Source: Scleroderma bovista
Taxonomy: Eukaryota > Basidiomycota > Agaricomycetes > Boletales > Sclerodermataceae
Direction of reading: 5' to 3'
DNA: 64,000 bases
NCBI GenBank assembly: GCA_037178675.1
Contig: JAYMGJ010000310.1
Location: forward strand, 17,114 to 81,113
Below the pieces are notes generated by a model. It was not told the DNA's origin, searched no databases, and was given only the letters and a program-made list of their open reading frames with translations. Positions 1 through 10,485 of this stretch are shown here, in pieces. Both the position numbers and the translations under genes were made by a program. Within the stretch, counting starts at the first letter, position 1. Every line of letters starts with the position of its first letter.

Positions 1-1200
1 TGGATCCTAGTGCACTGGTCGCCATCCATGGAAAACCCACTATTCGCCAATCAGGCAGCAACGTTGTACATCACGTATTACCTCGTCCAAATTATTATCT
101 ACAGACCTTTCCTACCACCTTCTCTGCGGTCCGTTTCCAACAGACCTCCCCAGTCAAAGATGCCCATCCCTTGCATCGCGATCTGTGTCAATGCTGCTCG
201 ATGTTGTTCTCGTATTTTGCAAACCCAAGTCAATCGTGGCATTTCCAATATATATAGTCTCATCTGCGCGGCACACATGTGCGCAGCCATCTTACTGATG
301 AACTATTGGGATCTCAAATGGCAGGAGCGTAATCTGACGCATAGCAGCGCTGGCGAAGATATTAAATCACCACTAGCTGTTCAGATGCTCCAGGTCCTTC
401 AGGAGGCCAAGGGTTTCATTCGTGCATTGGAACTCGTCAGGCCGCGTTGGAGAAATGCAGAGATTTACTTGTACGTCGTATTTATTTGTATCAACTACCG
501 TAACGCTGATTGATCCCGTCATAGGAACGATTTAGGTACATCGATGCCTAGCACCACCTGCGGAACAGATTCGGAAAGCAACAAGGATTTCGTCACACCG
601 TTTCAGCAGCCTATGCAGTTCGACGAACAGGCACTCTACCAACTCGGTCCCACACCGTACCGCGTTCCTCCGGGATGCTATAATGCCATGCAAGAGTATC
701 CCACTGATTCACCTCCGAGTACCATGGATCTATATACGGCTCAGCTCCCCGCGGAACCACCGGCATTTTTCGACATGCCGCACATGTCACAGTTTCCCCT
801 TCCCCGTAACCTGTACTTCTTTGACGACCAGTCCCTGGAGGAGGGTGAACTATCGTGGAGCTTGCAGAACCCAGTTCAAGCACAGCGTCTCCCACAAACA
901 TCGGAAGACCCACAACGGATTGTTTATCGACGAATAGCACAACGGAGCTATGACGATTTCCAGGGCAGCCTACCTCCAAGCGCTCCATCCTACCCAAGTA
1001 TCGGTGCTTCTTCATTCAATACGACGCACCTCGGGGACATATCGACGGAGCACGAAGTCACACCTTTGGTCTATGCCGATCATACTTTGGTACACTATGC
1101 CGAAGCAGCCCCCATGCCAGCATCGCATTATCCACACGATGCGACTGCTGCCGAGACGTACGTCCACCTGTATCATACTTTGTCAACTGCTGGACCCTAA
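1..1200 (+). CDS. Fungal-specific (Zn2Cys6-type) transcription factor, C-terminal part only
   Basis: The frame is open from base 1, so the 5' part, including any zinc cluster, lies outside the window. Exons 1-470 and 525-1200 join across a 54-nt intron (gtacgt...catag), reading E-I-Y-L-N-D through the junction. The first exon resembles the end of the fungal transcription factor middle homology domain: NPLFANQAATLYITYY, then a helix with IIIYRPFLPP, then a helix with CAAHMCA. The second exon is a low-complexity tail rich in Pro, Ser, Tyr and His, as is usual for the acidic/disordered C-termini of these regulators. It should act in the nucleus; the target genes cannot be inferred. It converges on the J-protein gene. 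Confidence 0.75.
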
Positions 1201-2182
1201 CCGTGGGGTACAGCATGGCAGCTCCTGGGTGGACTCGCAATTCATCTTTCACATGTGCCACTGACGGTGGATGCGCAAGGTCCGTTGCGCCATCCAGTGT
1301 ACCCCTGCACCACCACAACAAGATCCTACAACGGGAAGATATAGGGTATCCGCCGCCACACTGCGAGGCTGTCCCTTACGCTGAACACTATTGACCGATC
1401 TTCTCCTACCCTTATCATGCACATGCACCTCTCTTCATTATTACGGCTTGTGACGAAGCGTTTCGCACCCTTTCTCGGTCATCTGCTTTATTTGCTTTCC
1501 TGTTAGAATCGACTGTAGTGTCAGAATGGTTTTACCATAGTGTACGATTTAGTTCTTTAGAATGGACTGTGTCTGTAGTCTTATCGCGTTGCCTCCCCGT
1601 GCATTGTGTTCCATATTCCTGTTCAGTGAAGTTGCTCGGGGATAGATGCACTGTCAGTGCTCCACTTGTCACAGGCCATCCCTCTACAACTTTATTGTAC
1701 ATACTCGTAACTTCCTTTCCCCAAATAGCCGATAGAGGAATCGAAGCTCGTGCACCTTTGGTCATTGTCATCAAGCCACAGGATCACTGACGTCCATGTC
1801 AACTGGTACAGGGTCAGAGAAGACGTGAACCTTGCTGTGTCCCCTAGAAGCGGGAACAGGGTGCAGTATCGGACCGGTAAACTCTAACCTCCGAGAGCTT
1901 CTTGGTCAGCAGAGGGTGAGTATCGGTGTCAAACCATGAGTCAAGCGGGAGTTCATTCCAGAAATCTCCTTTACTGTGGTTGTCGGTGGTACACAAAAGA
2001 CGGTGTGGTCCGAATGCCTTCGACGCTACGGACGTCACTCCATACCAGCTGCATTCCTTCTCGTAGTTGTTGATGGCACCTTCGATGCTGAGGGTGTCTA
2101 CACCATGCCATTATGTGAATACAACGGGATGCCTTGAGCGAAGGTCATGCAACTCCAGCCTTCATGCTCGTATATCTGTAGA
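1201..2182. other. Convergent intergenic region, no gene seen
   Basis: This stretch lies between the 3' ends of the transcription factor and the J-protein gene. Only short overlapping ORFs on both strands occur (for example 1518-1790), with no recognisable domain or convincing splice structure. It presumably holds both 3' UTRs. Confidence 0.5.
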
Positions 2183-2891
2183 TCAAGACTTCTCATCTTG
2201 CATGCTTGCTTCCGTCAGTGAGTCATCAGATTGTGCGTGCTTCGCTGCAGCTGAACTTGCTTGCCGAGGGGTCCAGGACTTTAAGACTTGTAAGCGAGTG
2301 AACGAGGTCTGCGCGACAAACGCAACCAACGTCTGAAGATAATTAGCTTCTAAATCCTGCCCTAGCCGTAGTACTTACGACGACTGCAATCAACACTATG
2401 GTTCTCTCTGTCCAGCGGTCGTCTCCAACGACATCATCGAAGTAAGGTCGTCGAGATGACCTGGGTTTGAACCACGCAGAATCCATTCTATGACCAGGGG
2501 TGGCAGAAATGTGCGCCTCCAATGAAATAGCCCTGCCACGAAGTATATCATATGCCTTGTTTATTGCCTGAATGCGCTCCTGAGTGACTTCCGGGGGGTA
2601 CCGGCGAGCGATGATGGAATCCGGGTGATAAACTCGAACAAGGTCATAGTCTATCGGAAGGCAAGTCAGAAAAGCCTCGTCCAGTAGTATCAGAAATAGT
2701 GGCTTACACCTCTGTTTTATCTCTTTCTGGGTCGCCGATCTGGGAAGGTGGAAGATGTCATGTGGTTGTGCATTCGGATGTATGGGGAACGGGAATGGGT
2801 TGGAGGATAGTCTAGAATAACTCCGAAAACATCCAACCTCGAGAGAAAAGGGCTTCTGAAAATGGCACCAGAGCCTCGAGAGCGAGCTCAT
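2183..2891 (-). CDS. J-domain (DnaJ-type) co-chaperone, probably mitochondrial and membrane-anchored
   Basis: Three exons (2891-2708, 2650-2379, 2332-2183) join in frame to give about 201 residues. The N-terminus is basic and Ser-rich with few acidic residues, consistent with a mitochondrial presequence. The J-domain follows: HDIFHLPRSATQKEIKQRY, then VYHPDS with the HPD tripeptide that stimulates Hsp70 ATPase, then INKAYDIL. A hydrophobic stretch (TIVLIAVV continued by TLVAFVA across intron 2) looks like a single membrane span near the C-terminus. Intron donors are gtaagc and gtaagt. The layout resembles fungal Jid1-like J-proteins of the inner mitochondrial membrane, but that assignment is inference. 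It lies 196 bp from the Smr gene behind it on the same strand. Confidence 0.8.
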
Positions 2892-3087
2892 AAACGAAGT
2901 AACGCCAATATGTATGAGGGAACGTCAAACACACTGTGTGGCAGTGCCAATGCTATTGATGTAGAGATTTCTAATGAACTCCGGTCATACTCCGTGATAC
3001 AGCCTAACACGACAACAAGCATGGTTACAAAACCATAATTCACTCAGACATACTTGCAACCATGCAAGGGACTAAATGATAAGATAA

Positions 3088-5226
3088 TCAGCCAAGATAA
3101 ACAATAAGAACACCACGATTCCGAGTGTCGATTTCTGCCCTCAGTGATTGCCTGTAGTCACGATGATTTCCTGGCCTTTCCTGTAATACGGAGGCCTACC
3201 TCTGCATTTCATCCTCCAGAGCGAGTCTCATCTTTGGAACCCTGTCACGAGCATGTAATCCTTTCCCTAAAATCTGTCTGAGAGGAGTGCGCGCGCGAAT
3301 AAAACGAATGACGACACACCAACGATGAAGCGCAACACAGTATCACCTTGGAATTTAGCCTTTGAAATAGCTTCTCTTGTCCGTTCAATAGCTTCTTTAA
3401 TAAAAAGGCGGTGAAGGTCGATGGTTCCAGCTTTTTGATTCTGATTCACACGACCGTTTTCAGTCTTGTGGCATCAAAGAAAATATGTACGCACGGCATT
3501 GTTCGCTGTGAATGCAACACGGAAAGGTACACATCTATCATACACCTTGTAGCTCTGTGGGCGTGCCACTCACTTTCGAAGATCAAAGTACATGCTTTGA
3601 AATTCAGTTTCTTCATTTCATCCTGATGTCTTCTTCCCATCTTGCTCCAGTGTCTAGAAAGTACGCGATCACGGATCTTGTTCGCGTGATCACGTTTCCG
3701 GAAACATGCAATCATCTTCTTGTGCTTCAACTTCGCCCTAGCCCGAAGGGCTTGTGGATCCTCCGAGTCATCAGGTGAGCTGGATTCCTAATATACAAAA
3801 TCTATAGAGGGTTGATATCCAGATGAAGTGATTCACCTCTGAGACGGGTTCCTCATGCTCGTGTTGACGTCGAAGGTGAATTGAATCGGGCTTGGGAGCT
3901 GATTTCTGTTCACGATGACGCTGCGTGGTAGGAATTCCAACGGTTGTGGAATTTAAAGTGACCTTCGATGGAGATGACGGATGCCTAATTGCAGGGTGGG
4001 AAGAGTCTAAGAGTGATTCAGCTGTGGACTGTCGGGGGACACTGAGTTTCTGGAATATGAGCTCGCCATCCGTTGCCTCGTCAGCTAGTAGGGCACCAGC
4101 AGTCACACTTAAATGGTAATCAACGACCCTCATTACAGGCCAGGTGCTCACCAGTTTCATCCCAACCATCACCATAATATTGGTGTTGGTCCTCCTCCGC
4201 GAGAGCAGGGGAAGAAGAGAACCAACTATTACTGTGGGACTCTATAGATAATGATCGGTGGCTAAGGGACAAGCAGCATTGCCCATTAGCGCCTTGGTCA
4301 TCGTCCGAGTCACCATACTGGAATATGGGCTCATCATCTGTTGCCTCGCCAGCTAGGGCACCAGGAGTCACTCTTAAATAGTACTTATTACAAGTCAGAT
4401 GCTCACCAGTTTCGTCCCAATCATCACTATAAGATTCGTGTTGGTCCTCCTCCGCGAGAGCAGGGGAAGAAGAGAGCCGAATATTACTGTGGGACTCCGT
4501 AGATAATGATCGGTGGCTAAAGGACAAGCAGCGTTGAAAGCGTTCGGCTACGTTTCTTTGTTGCACATTAGTGCCTTGGTCATCGTCTGAGTCCTCATAC
4601 TGGAATATGGGTTCATCATCCGTTGCCTCGTCAGCTAGGGCACCAGCAGTCACTCTTAAATGGTACTTATTACAAGTAAGATGCTCACCAGTTTCGTCCC
4701 AATCATCACTAGAAGATTCGTGTCGGTCCTCCTCCGCGAGAGCAGGGGAAGAAGAAAACTGAGTATCACTGTGAAACTCTGTAGGTGATGATCGGTGGCT
4801 AAGAAACGAGAAACGTTGCCCATCAGTGCCTTGGTCATCGTCCGAGTCCCCATAGCTTTGTTGAGAATAGTGAAATTGACCACAAGCGCATCTGTAAGCC
4901 CTGACAGTATCCAAGTCATCTCGGTACTGTGACCCTGTGGTGGCGTAAGCAGATTGTTTGGGACTTCCATACCGAGAAGTATTTGGAAGTGGGGATAGTT
5001 TATCCAAGGACGAGGGAGGCCTCGCTGCATAGGGGGACCGGGGAAGACTTGCACGCTGTGCGGCTTGACGCTCGCGATCCCTTTCACAAATTGCACACTG
5101 GCATCGCCCTGCTTTGTGCGAGTAATCACCTTGGTTCGAATATTCGGTGTTACCCTTGTCGCCAAAGAAAAGACTCGCAGCTAGGAGAGCAGCACCAGCG
5201 ATGAGCGCTGTTCTGAGGAATCCCAT
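3088..5226 (-). CDS. DUF1771-Smr domain protein A, with internally duplicated acidic exons
   Basis: The most diverged of three tandem paralogues. The start at 5226 (MGFLRTALIAGAALLAA) matches the MGFL start of paralogue B; an upstream ATG at 5241 is possible. A hydrophobic N-terminal anchor is followed by a Cys-containing segment (CQCAICERDRERQAAQR), then a long Ser/Asp-rich region made of repeated exons, a DUF1771 region (RARAKLKHKKMIACFRKRDH ... MKKLNFKACTLIF), the microexon 3495-3505, and an Smr domain (IDLHRLFIKEAIERTREAI ... LRFIVG, GKGLHARD, RNRGVLIVYLG stop). Smr domains bind or cleave nucleic acid; the usual DLHG is DLHR here and usual HS is HA, so catalysis may be altered. The repeat-region introns are 54 nt and stop-free in copies 2-3, so an unspliced reading would also stay open. 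Confidence 0.75.
3495..3505 (-). other. 11-nt microexon of Smr gene A
   Basis: CGAACAATGCC lies between a gcattcacag acceptor and a gtgcgt donor. It completes a codon begun in the previous exon and encodes T-N-N-A, matching E-N-N-L of the paralogues between the DUF1771 and Smr domains. Confidence 0.7.
4073..4857 (-). repeat. Tandem exon-intron duplication inside Smr gene A (about 3 units)
   Basis: Units of about 267 and 282 bp repeat a whole intron plus the following exon (starts near 4622, 4340 and 4073 on the forward axis). Each unit encodes ADEATDDEPIFQY, DSDDDQG, LSHRS, ESHSN, SSSPALAEED and DDWDET, then a gtgagc intron ending ctag. Two introns are 54 nt without stops. The third is 67 nt with an in-frame stop, showing that the segment is intronic. 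The exons are phase-1 at both ends, so copy number can vary without breaking the frame. Confidence 0.8.
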
Positions 5227-5241
5227 CACGGGAGATAACAA

Positions 5242-5593
5242 TGCAAGGGCTGATCAAGGCGCCCAAAAGCGTGGCTGCGCACAAATATTTGGCTCGGTGG
5301 GGACATGATATGCACTGGTATACGAATTGAATACGGCAAGGGCGGCCCAACCTAGTTATGTAAATCAGTTAGATACAGGAACACTACTCACATGATCAAG
5401 GATGGCATGATGAGCCGTCACAAGTGCTAATCACACCACGGCCGGAAGAGGCCTGCGGCTTGAAGATAAAGAGAGGGGGTTCAAATGGTAACACAGGAGT
5501 GAGCCTTACACATGCAAGTTAATACATCGGTACATTGGCAGGTCGTTGTCAGTCATTAGCATACCAAACAGCACCCGTCTGCATGATTCCCCA
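5242..5593. other. Intergenic region between Smr genes A and B
   Basis: About 350 bp holding the promoter of gene A and the 3' end of gene B. No gene or clear element is seen. Confidence 0.5.
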
Positions 5594-6685
5594 TCACGTT
5601 AAGCGCGCTATCAAGATTCCTGTATTGTTGGGGTCAAGTCCAACTCGCATGTTGCGCCTCAAACCTCAAAGTAAGTAAAACTACCTAAACGCACGAGAGT
5701 AGGTAGCTTACCCCTTCATGAAGTCTTCTAGTGCTGGTTTGATCTTGGCCTCGTTGCGCTCGGAGTGCAATCCCTTTCCTACACACATGTCTAATTGTCA
5801 AGACCCAGTGTCGCTGACGTTGACATACCGACAATCAACCGTATTTCTGAGATCCCTTGCTTCCGAGCCTTCTCTATGCCTTTCTCGGCATGGGCAATAG
5901 CCTCCTTAACATAAAGATTATGAAGGTCCACTTCATCATCATCTTTATTCTTCTCCATTTCCGTGAGCTTCACCCGACCAGGAAGGTTTGAAGGCGCACC
6001 AGGTTGTTTTCTGTTACCGGATAATCTTAGATTCGTACGTCCAACTTATGCGAAGAATACGATGTTCACCTCTGAATATCCAGGCGCTGGCTGAGGTGTT
6101 CAAGTTCTCCATCCTTTGTTTATGCATTCCCCCTTCCTCAGAGAGCTGCTTAGCGAGTGCTGTCTCCTGTCTGATAGGCTTCCTGACTCTGCCGATAGCA
6201 TTGTGCATTAAATCCCCTTCCTGAATGGCTCTGGAACGAAGTGTTGTATAATGCTCGTGAGTGCCGCCGCCCTCAGGTAAATTCTCTGCCCAATCAATCT
6301 GGTGCCCAAAATCGTGTCTGCTCGGAGAGCTGCCAGAAACGGTCTGTTGAGAATCTGCCCTAGACCAGGGATCCGCACTATTTTTCTGGCTCTCGTACTC
6401 TTGCCTAGCACAGAAAGTATCTTGATGTCCGCTCCCACGTTGTGCAGGTTAGCATGAACGTTTCCGAGCCTCGGCTCGACTTTGCTGAACGCAGGAGGTA
6501 TCCTGCACAGGATTCCTACACTGCTTGGACTGGCGAGAATATTCTGGAAAGCGGGTTTGGCGGCCACTGTGGCCTTCAGGAGCTCCGTAAGAATTACGTC
6601 CTTGGCCCTCATTGCTGTCGGAGGACCATAGGATGGCAACTAGTAGAACAGCACCAGCTATGAGCACTGCTGGAAGGAAACCCAT
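5594..6685 (-). CDS. DUF1771-Smr domain protein B (contains one in-frame TAA unless spliced out)
   Basis: Starts MGFLPAVLIAGAVLLVAIL, a signal-anchor-like segment, then a Gln/Arg-rich linker. The frame continues through a TAA at 6451-6449 into an open linker (EYESQKNSADPWSR, HQIDWAENLPEGGGTHEHY), DUF1771 (TTLRSRAIQEGDLMHNAIG ... LAKQLSEEGGMHKQRMENLN, SAWIFRG), the 11-nt microexon 6000-6010 (ENNL) and Smr (VDLHNLYVKEAIAHAEKGI, EIRLIVG, GKGLHSERN, LDPNNTGILIARLT stop). The TAA sits in a CTAAC branch-point-like context and could fall in a small intron, for example with its donor near 6525, but I could not fix the boundaries. Otherwise the gene carries a nonsense mutation. Splice positions downstream match paralogue C. 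Confidence 0.7.
6000..6010 (-). other. 11-nt microexon of Smr gene B
   Basis: AAAACAACCTG lies between a ggtaacag acceptor and a gtgcgc donor. With the preceding G it encodes E-N-N-L. Confidence 0.75.
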
Positions 6686-7001
6686 GACGAGGACGGTATG
6701 ATCTAAAGAGAGGATTAACAGTAAAGGAGCGCAAGATGCAAGATGTCTGAATATATACTACTAGGTCGAGCTGTAGCGCTGGCGGACTACGAATCAATGA
6801 ATAAGGACTCCGGGCTGCACTGGTTTACATGAACTTTAAAATCGAACCTGACATAACATAAGGATGAACTCACTCAACTGTATTTATGTAATATTATTGT
6901 ACAACAATTCAATACATTGGTATCTGATCCAATGGCCACAAGAAAATTCCAAAGAAAACCTCGTGGTGATTGCGCCGGTGGCGCAATAGTGGCATACCGT
7001 T
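6686..7001. other. Intergenic region between Smr genes B and C
   Basis: About 316 bp, AT-rich around 6830-6920, with no ORF of note. It presumably carries the promoter of gene B and the 3' UTR of gene C. Confidence 0.5.
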
Positions 7002-7933
7002 TCATCTAAAGCGAACAATTAAAACACCGGCATTGTTTGGGTCAAGTTCTGCAAGGAGACCGCGACTTCAAGAAGGTAAGTAATAATCGTTCAAAAGAGC
7101 GGTCAGTGACTTACTTCTTCATAAGCTCTTCCAAGGCAGGCTTAACTTTGGCAACATGACGATCAGAGTGCAATCCCTTGCCTTCGTGACGGATATATGA
7201 CTGCGTTCAGTCCCACAATTCAGTCTGGGGAACCCAACTTACCAACTACAAACCGTAATTCGGCGTCGCCCCGATTTTGGGCCTTCACAATTGCGTCCTC
7301 AGAGAACGCGATAGCTTCCTTGACGTAAAGGCCATGAAGATCTACCTCGCCAGGTTTACTGTCCTACTCGATTTCTGTCAGTTTCTGGGACCACATGTAT
7401 CGTGGATACTCACCAAATTATTCTCTATTAATGAGATACATTCAGGTTGTATAATCACGACGGAAATAAAGAACTTTCATCACCTCTGAATATCCACGTA
7501 CTGGCTTCCGTGTTCAGGCTCTCCATCTTACGTTTGTGGGCACCCCCCTCCTTCGACAGCTCTTTGGCGAGAGCCCCGTCACCTTGCTGGTACGCCTCGT
7601 GACTTTGTTGGTAACATTGGGCCATGAGGTCACCTTCCTGATTGGCCTTGGCACGAAGTGCCACATAGTGCTCATTGTGTTGGTTGACCTGATTTTGATC
7701 CTGTGGAAAGAGTGAGGTTCACCATAGCCTCAGAACCGGTTAGTTGGACCTACATCATAGTGGTTACGTTGAGGTCGAAGATGAGGCGACTGGACTGGCT
7801 TATCCGGAAGAGCCTCCGTTGGTTGTTGATGTGGCTTTTGAAAAACAGGGGAGACGGATGGGCTCTCAGGTGGTCCCGAACTTCCACAGAGCGCCCTGAC
7901 GATGGCCAGCAATATATCCATCAATCCCGCCAT
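7002..7933 (-). CDS. DUF1771-Smr domain protein C
   Basis: The best-preserved paralogue. Six coding exons join in frame: from 7933 (or in-frame ATG 7969) to 7754, 7700-7484, microexon 7424-7414, 7363-7243, 7181-7115 and 7065-7002, about 219-231 residues. The N-terminus is hydrophobic (MAGLMDILLAIVRALCG), then a Pro-rich linker. DUF1771 is HEHYVALRAKANQEGDLMAQ ... AHKRKMESLNTEASTWIFR, then ENNL, then Smr: VDLHGLYVKEAIAFSEDAI, AELRFVVG, GKGLHSDRH, LDPNNAGVLIVRFR stop. DLHG, GKGLHS and the GVLIV strand are intact, so nucleic-acid binding or nicking is plausible. Family members are linked to RNA or DNA quality control; the role here is unknown. Confidence 0.85.
7414..7424 (-). other. 11-nt microexon of Smr gene C
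   Basis: AGAATAATTTG lies between an attaatag acceptor and a gtgagt donor and encodes the rest of E-N-N-L. Without it, WIFR cannot be joined in frame to DSKPGEVDLHG. Confidence 0.75.
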
Positions 7934-8109
7934 AACGGAGAACTTCAAGTGGAAGTAAAACCTGACCAACCGCTAAAAGTAGGAGTTCATTACATAATCG
8001 ACATGGATCTGAGACCACGAATAGAATTGACAAGAAACAAAATGTACATATGTATTATCTCCAGCGGTCACATAACCTAAGTTTCCCTTGACCACAACTC
8101 GACCACTTT

Positions 8110-9124
8110 CTACTCAATCTCCAACCCAACCAGCATATACGCCGGGTTGATCTGGAAGGCAGGTTTAGTAACAACACTTCCTCCGACGTACATGAGTGAG
8201 TGTAAAAGTTTGTTGAGTCCACTGGTCGACTTGTCGAGAACGATTACAAGTGCAGAGCATTGTAATTGTTCATCGGCGAGCTCGAGCAGGGCAACAACAC
8301 TGATGGACTTTTGTCAGCAACAAGATGAAAATAAGGAGACATGACACACCTTTCCCGAAGGCTGACCGCCGGGGCATTCTTCCCATCGACATATAGCGTC
8401 TTCGGCTTGCCAGGCAACTCGAGGACGACACCGTCGAAGGAGGTTCCCATGTTGGGGGTAGACACAATGACGCTCTTAGCAAAGGATAAAAGACTCAAAC
8501 CATCACGAGGAAAGATGTTCAAGAGAAGATCCAGGGCATCCTTGGAATGCCTGGTAGTAATTCCAGAAGCACCACTCCCGTCGTCATCATCATCATCGGG
8601 GGTCAAGGGTGGGGTTGGAAGATCACACGCCGACTGGGGTTTTCCGGGTATTTTTCTTGGCGCAACAGCCGAGGCGAAACCCGAAGCAGTTACGCGGTTT
8701 CTTGTGTTTTCGATGGAGGCTGGTAGAAATGGAGAACGAGGCATAGGGGGAATCGTAGACGCCAGACTGTCTGTCACCCAGTCCGACGACCCTCGGTCAG
8801 GAGGGCATTTTTGTTTAGGGATGTCAAAACCGCCACTGGTGTATAATGAGACAAGAAGGGCAAATGAGATGAAGGAATGTCTCACTCCAGGTCCGCCAGA
8901 GAACGTAGTAGAATAGTAGTATAGATCGTCGGTGCCCTGAATGTGGCACACGGCGAGCACATTGGGAGTGTTGTCGGTCGAGAAAGCCCCATCTCCAACG
9001 GCTTGACGGTTGCCGTTGCTGCACAAGCAATGATTTAGCTGATGAACATTGGATGGACAAAGACATACGTGGGGCAAGGACTAGATTGTTGTTTCGTAAA
9101 ATTCGACATTGTTGAATTGGACAT
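8110..9124 (-). CDS. OAZ: Ornithine decarboxylase antizyme, expressed by +1 frameshifting
   Basis: Antizyme binds ornithine decarboxylase and targets it to the proteasome, limiting polyamine synthesis. Exons are 9124-9069, 9018-8886, 8835-8350 and 8299-8110. The first frame (MSNSTMSNF ... GTDDLYYYSTTFSGGPGWRF) stops at TGA 8826-8824. The +1 frame then runs DIPKQKCPPDRGSSDWVTDS, a Pro-rich and poly-Asp linker (8590-8575), DALDLLLNIFPRDGLS, and the conserved core SVVALLELADEQLQCSALVI, VLDKSTSGLNKLLHSLMYVG, INPAYMLVGLEIE stop. The core matches the antizyme fold, including the near-terminal P-A-Y-x-L-V-G. Introns are 50 nt. It is divergent from RPS2. Confidence 0.88.
8824..8829 (-). promoter_or_regulatory. 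Programmed +1 ribosomal frameshift site TTT TGA of antizyme
   Basis: After splicing the 50-nt intron 8885-8836, the initiating frame reads TGG CGG TTT TGA C. Skipping the T of TGA continues GAC ATC CCT into the conserved antizyme frame. In other eukaryotes antizyme shifting occurs at a UGA stop and is raised by polyamines, giving feedback control; here that is inferred by homology. The TTT codon next to the stop differs from the commoner TCC TGA. Confidence 0.8.
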
Positions 9125-9595
9125 GTTCTGCCAACTTGACGAAAGACGTAGGTGTAGAGGGAAGCGGGGAGAAAACTGGGTCCAGAGTCAGGATTGTCTT
9201 TGGTTAGTTACAAAGGATGGACATACCAAGTGCTGGTTGCAACGAAGAAAGCCCGGGCAGAGATTTATCATCCGCAGCGCCGGCGAGTCGACCCCTCGAT
9301 TAGGGGTCCTTTTCATTCAGGGCCGGTCACAGTCACACACCCGGGCAAAACACCCAAGCATCCCGTCGACACCGACATTGACAGCGAGCTCGACACTCCC
9401 AACACAAAACGTGAGTCCATCGCCATCTGCAACCCACACCGATGTTGTACGGGGACCTTCTGGGATCAGATTACAGTGTCTGTGGCTGGATGCCCGATCG
9501 CATACTTGGATGGGGTGCAACTCCAACTTCCGTTTTCTATTGTTGTCTTCGTATCCCACTGACATAGTGACTGAAGTCTCTCAAGGAATCATACA
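9125..9595. promoter_or_regulatory. Bidirectional promoter between antizyme and RPS2
   Basis: 471 bp separate the two divergent ATGs, so both genes share their upstream DNA. The short ORFs that cross it on either strand have no coding support. No TATA box was identified. Confidence 0.6.
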
Positions 9596-10485
9596 ATGGC
9601 CGACGCTGCACGAGGACGCGGAGGATTCGGTCGTGGTCGCGGGGACCGTGGAAGGGGCCGCCGTGGACCCCGCCGTGGTGGTCGCAAGGACGAGGAAAAA
9701 GAATGGTTCGCTGACATGCATACATGATTCCTTGCAAGGCATCTGATTCGCCGTCTGCAGGGTTCCTGTCACAAAGCTTGGCCGTCTTGTTAAAGACGGT
9801 AAAATCAAATCGATGGAAGAAATCTACCTCTTCTCCCTCCCTGTCAAGGAGTACCAGATCGTCGACTCTTTCTTGCCCAAGCTCAAGGATGAAGTCATGA
9901 AAATCATGCCAGTTCAAAAGCAGACCCGTGCTGGTCAACGCACTCGTTTCAAAGCATTTGTTGCTATCGGTGATTTCGATGGCCATGTGGGGTTGGGTGT
10001 GAAGTGCGCAAAGGAAGTCGCGACTGCTATCCGCGGCGCCATTATCCTTGCCAAGCTCTCAGTAATACCCGTCCGGAGAGGTTACTGGGGTGCCGCTCTC
10101 GGTGAGCCACACACCGTCCCTTCAAAGGTTAGCGGTAAGGTTGGCTCCGTCATGTGTCGGTTGATCCCCGCACCTCGTGGCACGGGCCTCGTCGCTGCAC
10201 CTGCCTCCAAGCGTCTTCTACAATTGGCTGGTGTTGAGGATTGTTACACTCAATCAAAGGGTTCGACTGCCACGATGGGCAACTTCTTGAAAGCAACTTT
10301 CGCCGCGGTATGTATTTTTAAGATTTAAGATAAATCCAATCCTTGACCCACAAAATTCGTTTCAGCTTACACAAACATATGCATTCCTCACTCCTGACCT
10401 ATGGCGAGAAATACCTCTCTCCAGGGTTCCGTATGACGAACACAGTGCTCACTTGCAACTGACGGCGGGCAAGAAGGCATATTAG
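9596..10485 (+). CDS. RPS2: 40S ribosomal protein S2 (uS5)
   Basis: Exons 9596-9705, 9761-10307 and 10366-10485 give 258 residues, the usual length. The N-terminus is an RGG-rich tail ([19 protein letters not shown]), then [20 protein letters not shown]. The S5 double-stranded-RNA-binding fold follows ([40 protein letters not shown]), then the C-terminal domain ([39 protein letters not shown]) and [13 protein letters not shown]. The first intron uses a gttcgc donor; the second is gtatgt...ttcag. It is a structural component near the mRNA entry channel of the small subunit. Confidence 0.97.

Noticed and set aside
8797..8802. TCC TGA (minus strand) as the antizyme frameshift site
   Set aside because: It matches the common site, but in the spliced mRNA the initiating frame already stops at TTT TGA 27 bases upstream, and a TAA lies between them in that frame.
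8341..8916. 191-codon plus-strand ORF
   Set aside because: It is antisense to the antizyme exon and has no domain; explained by the codon structure of the real gene.
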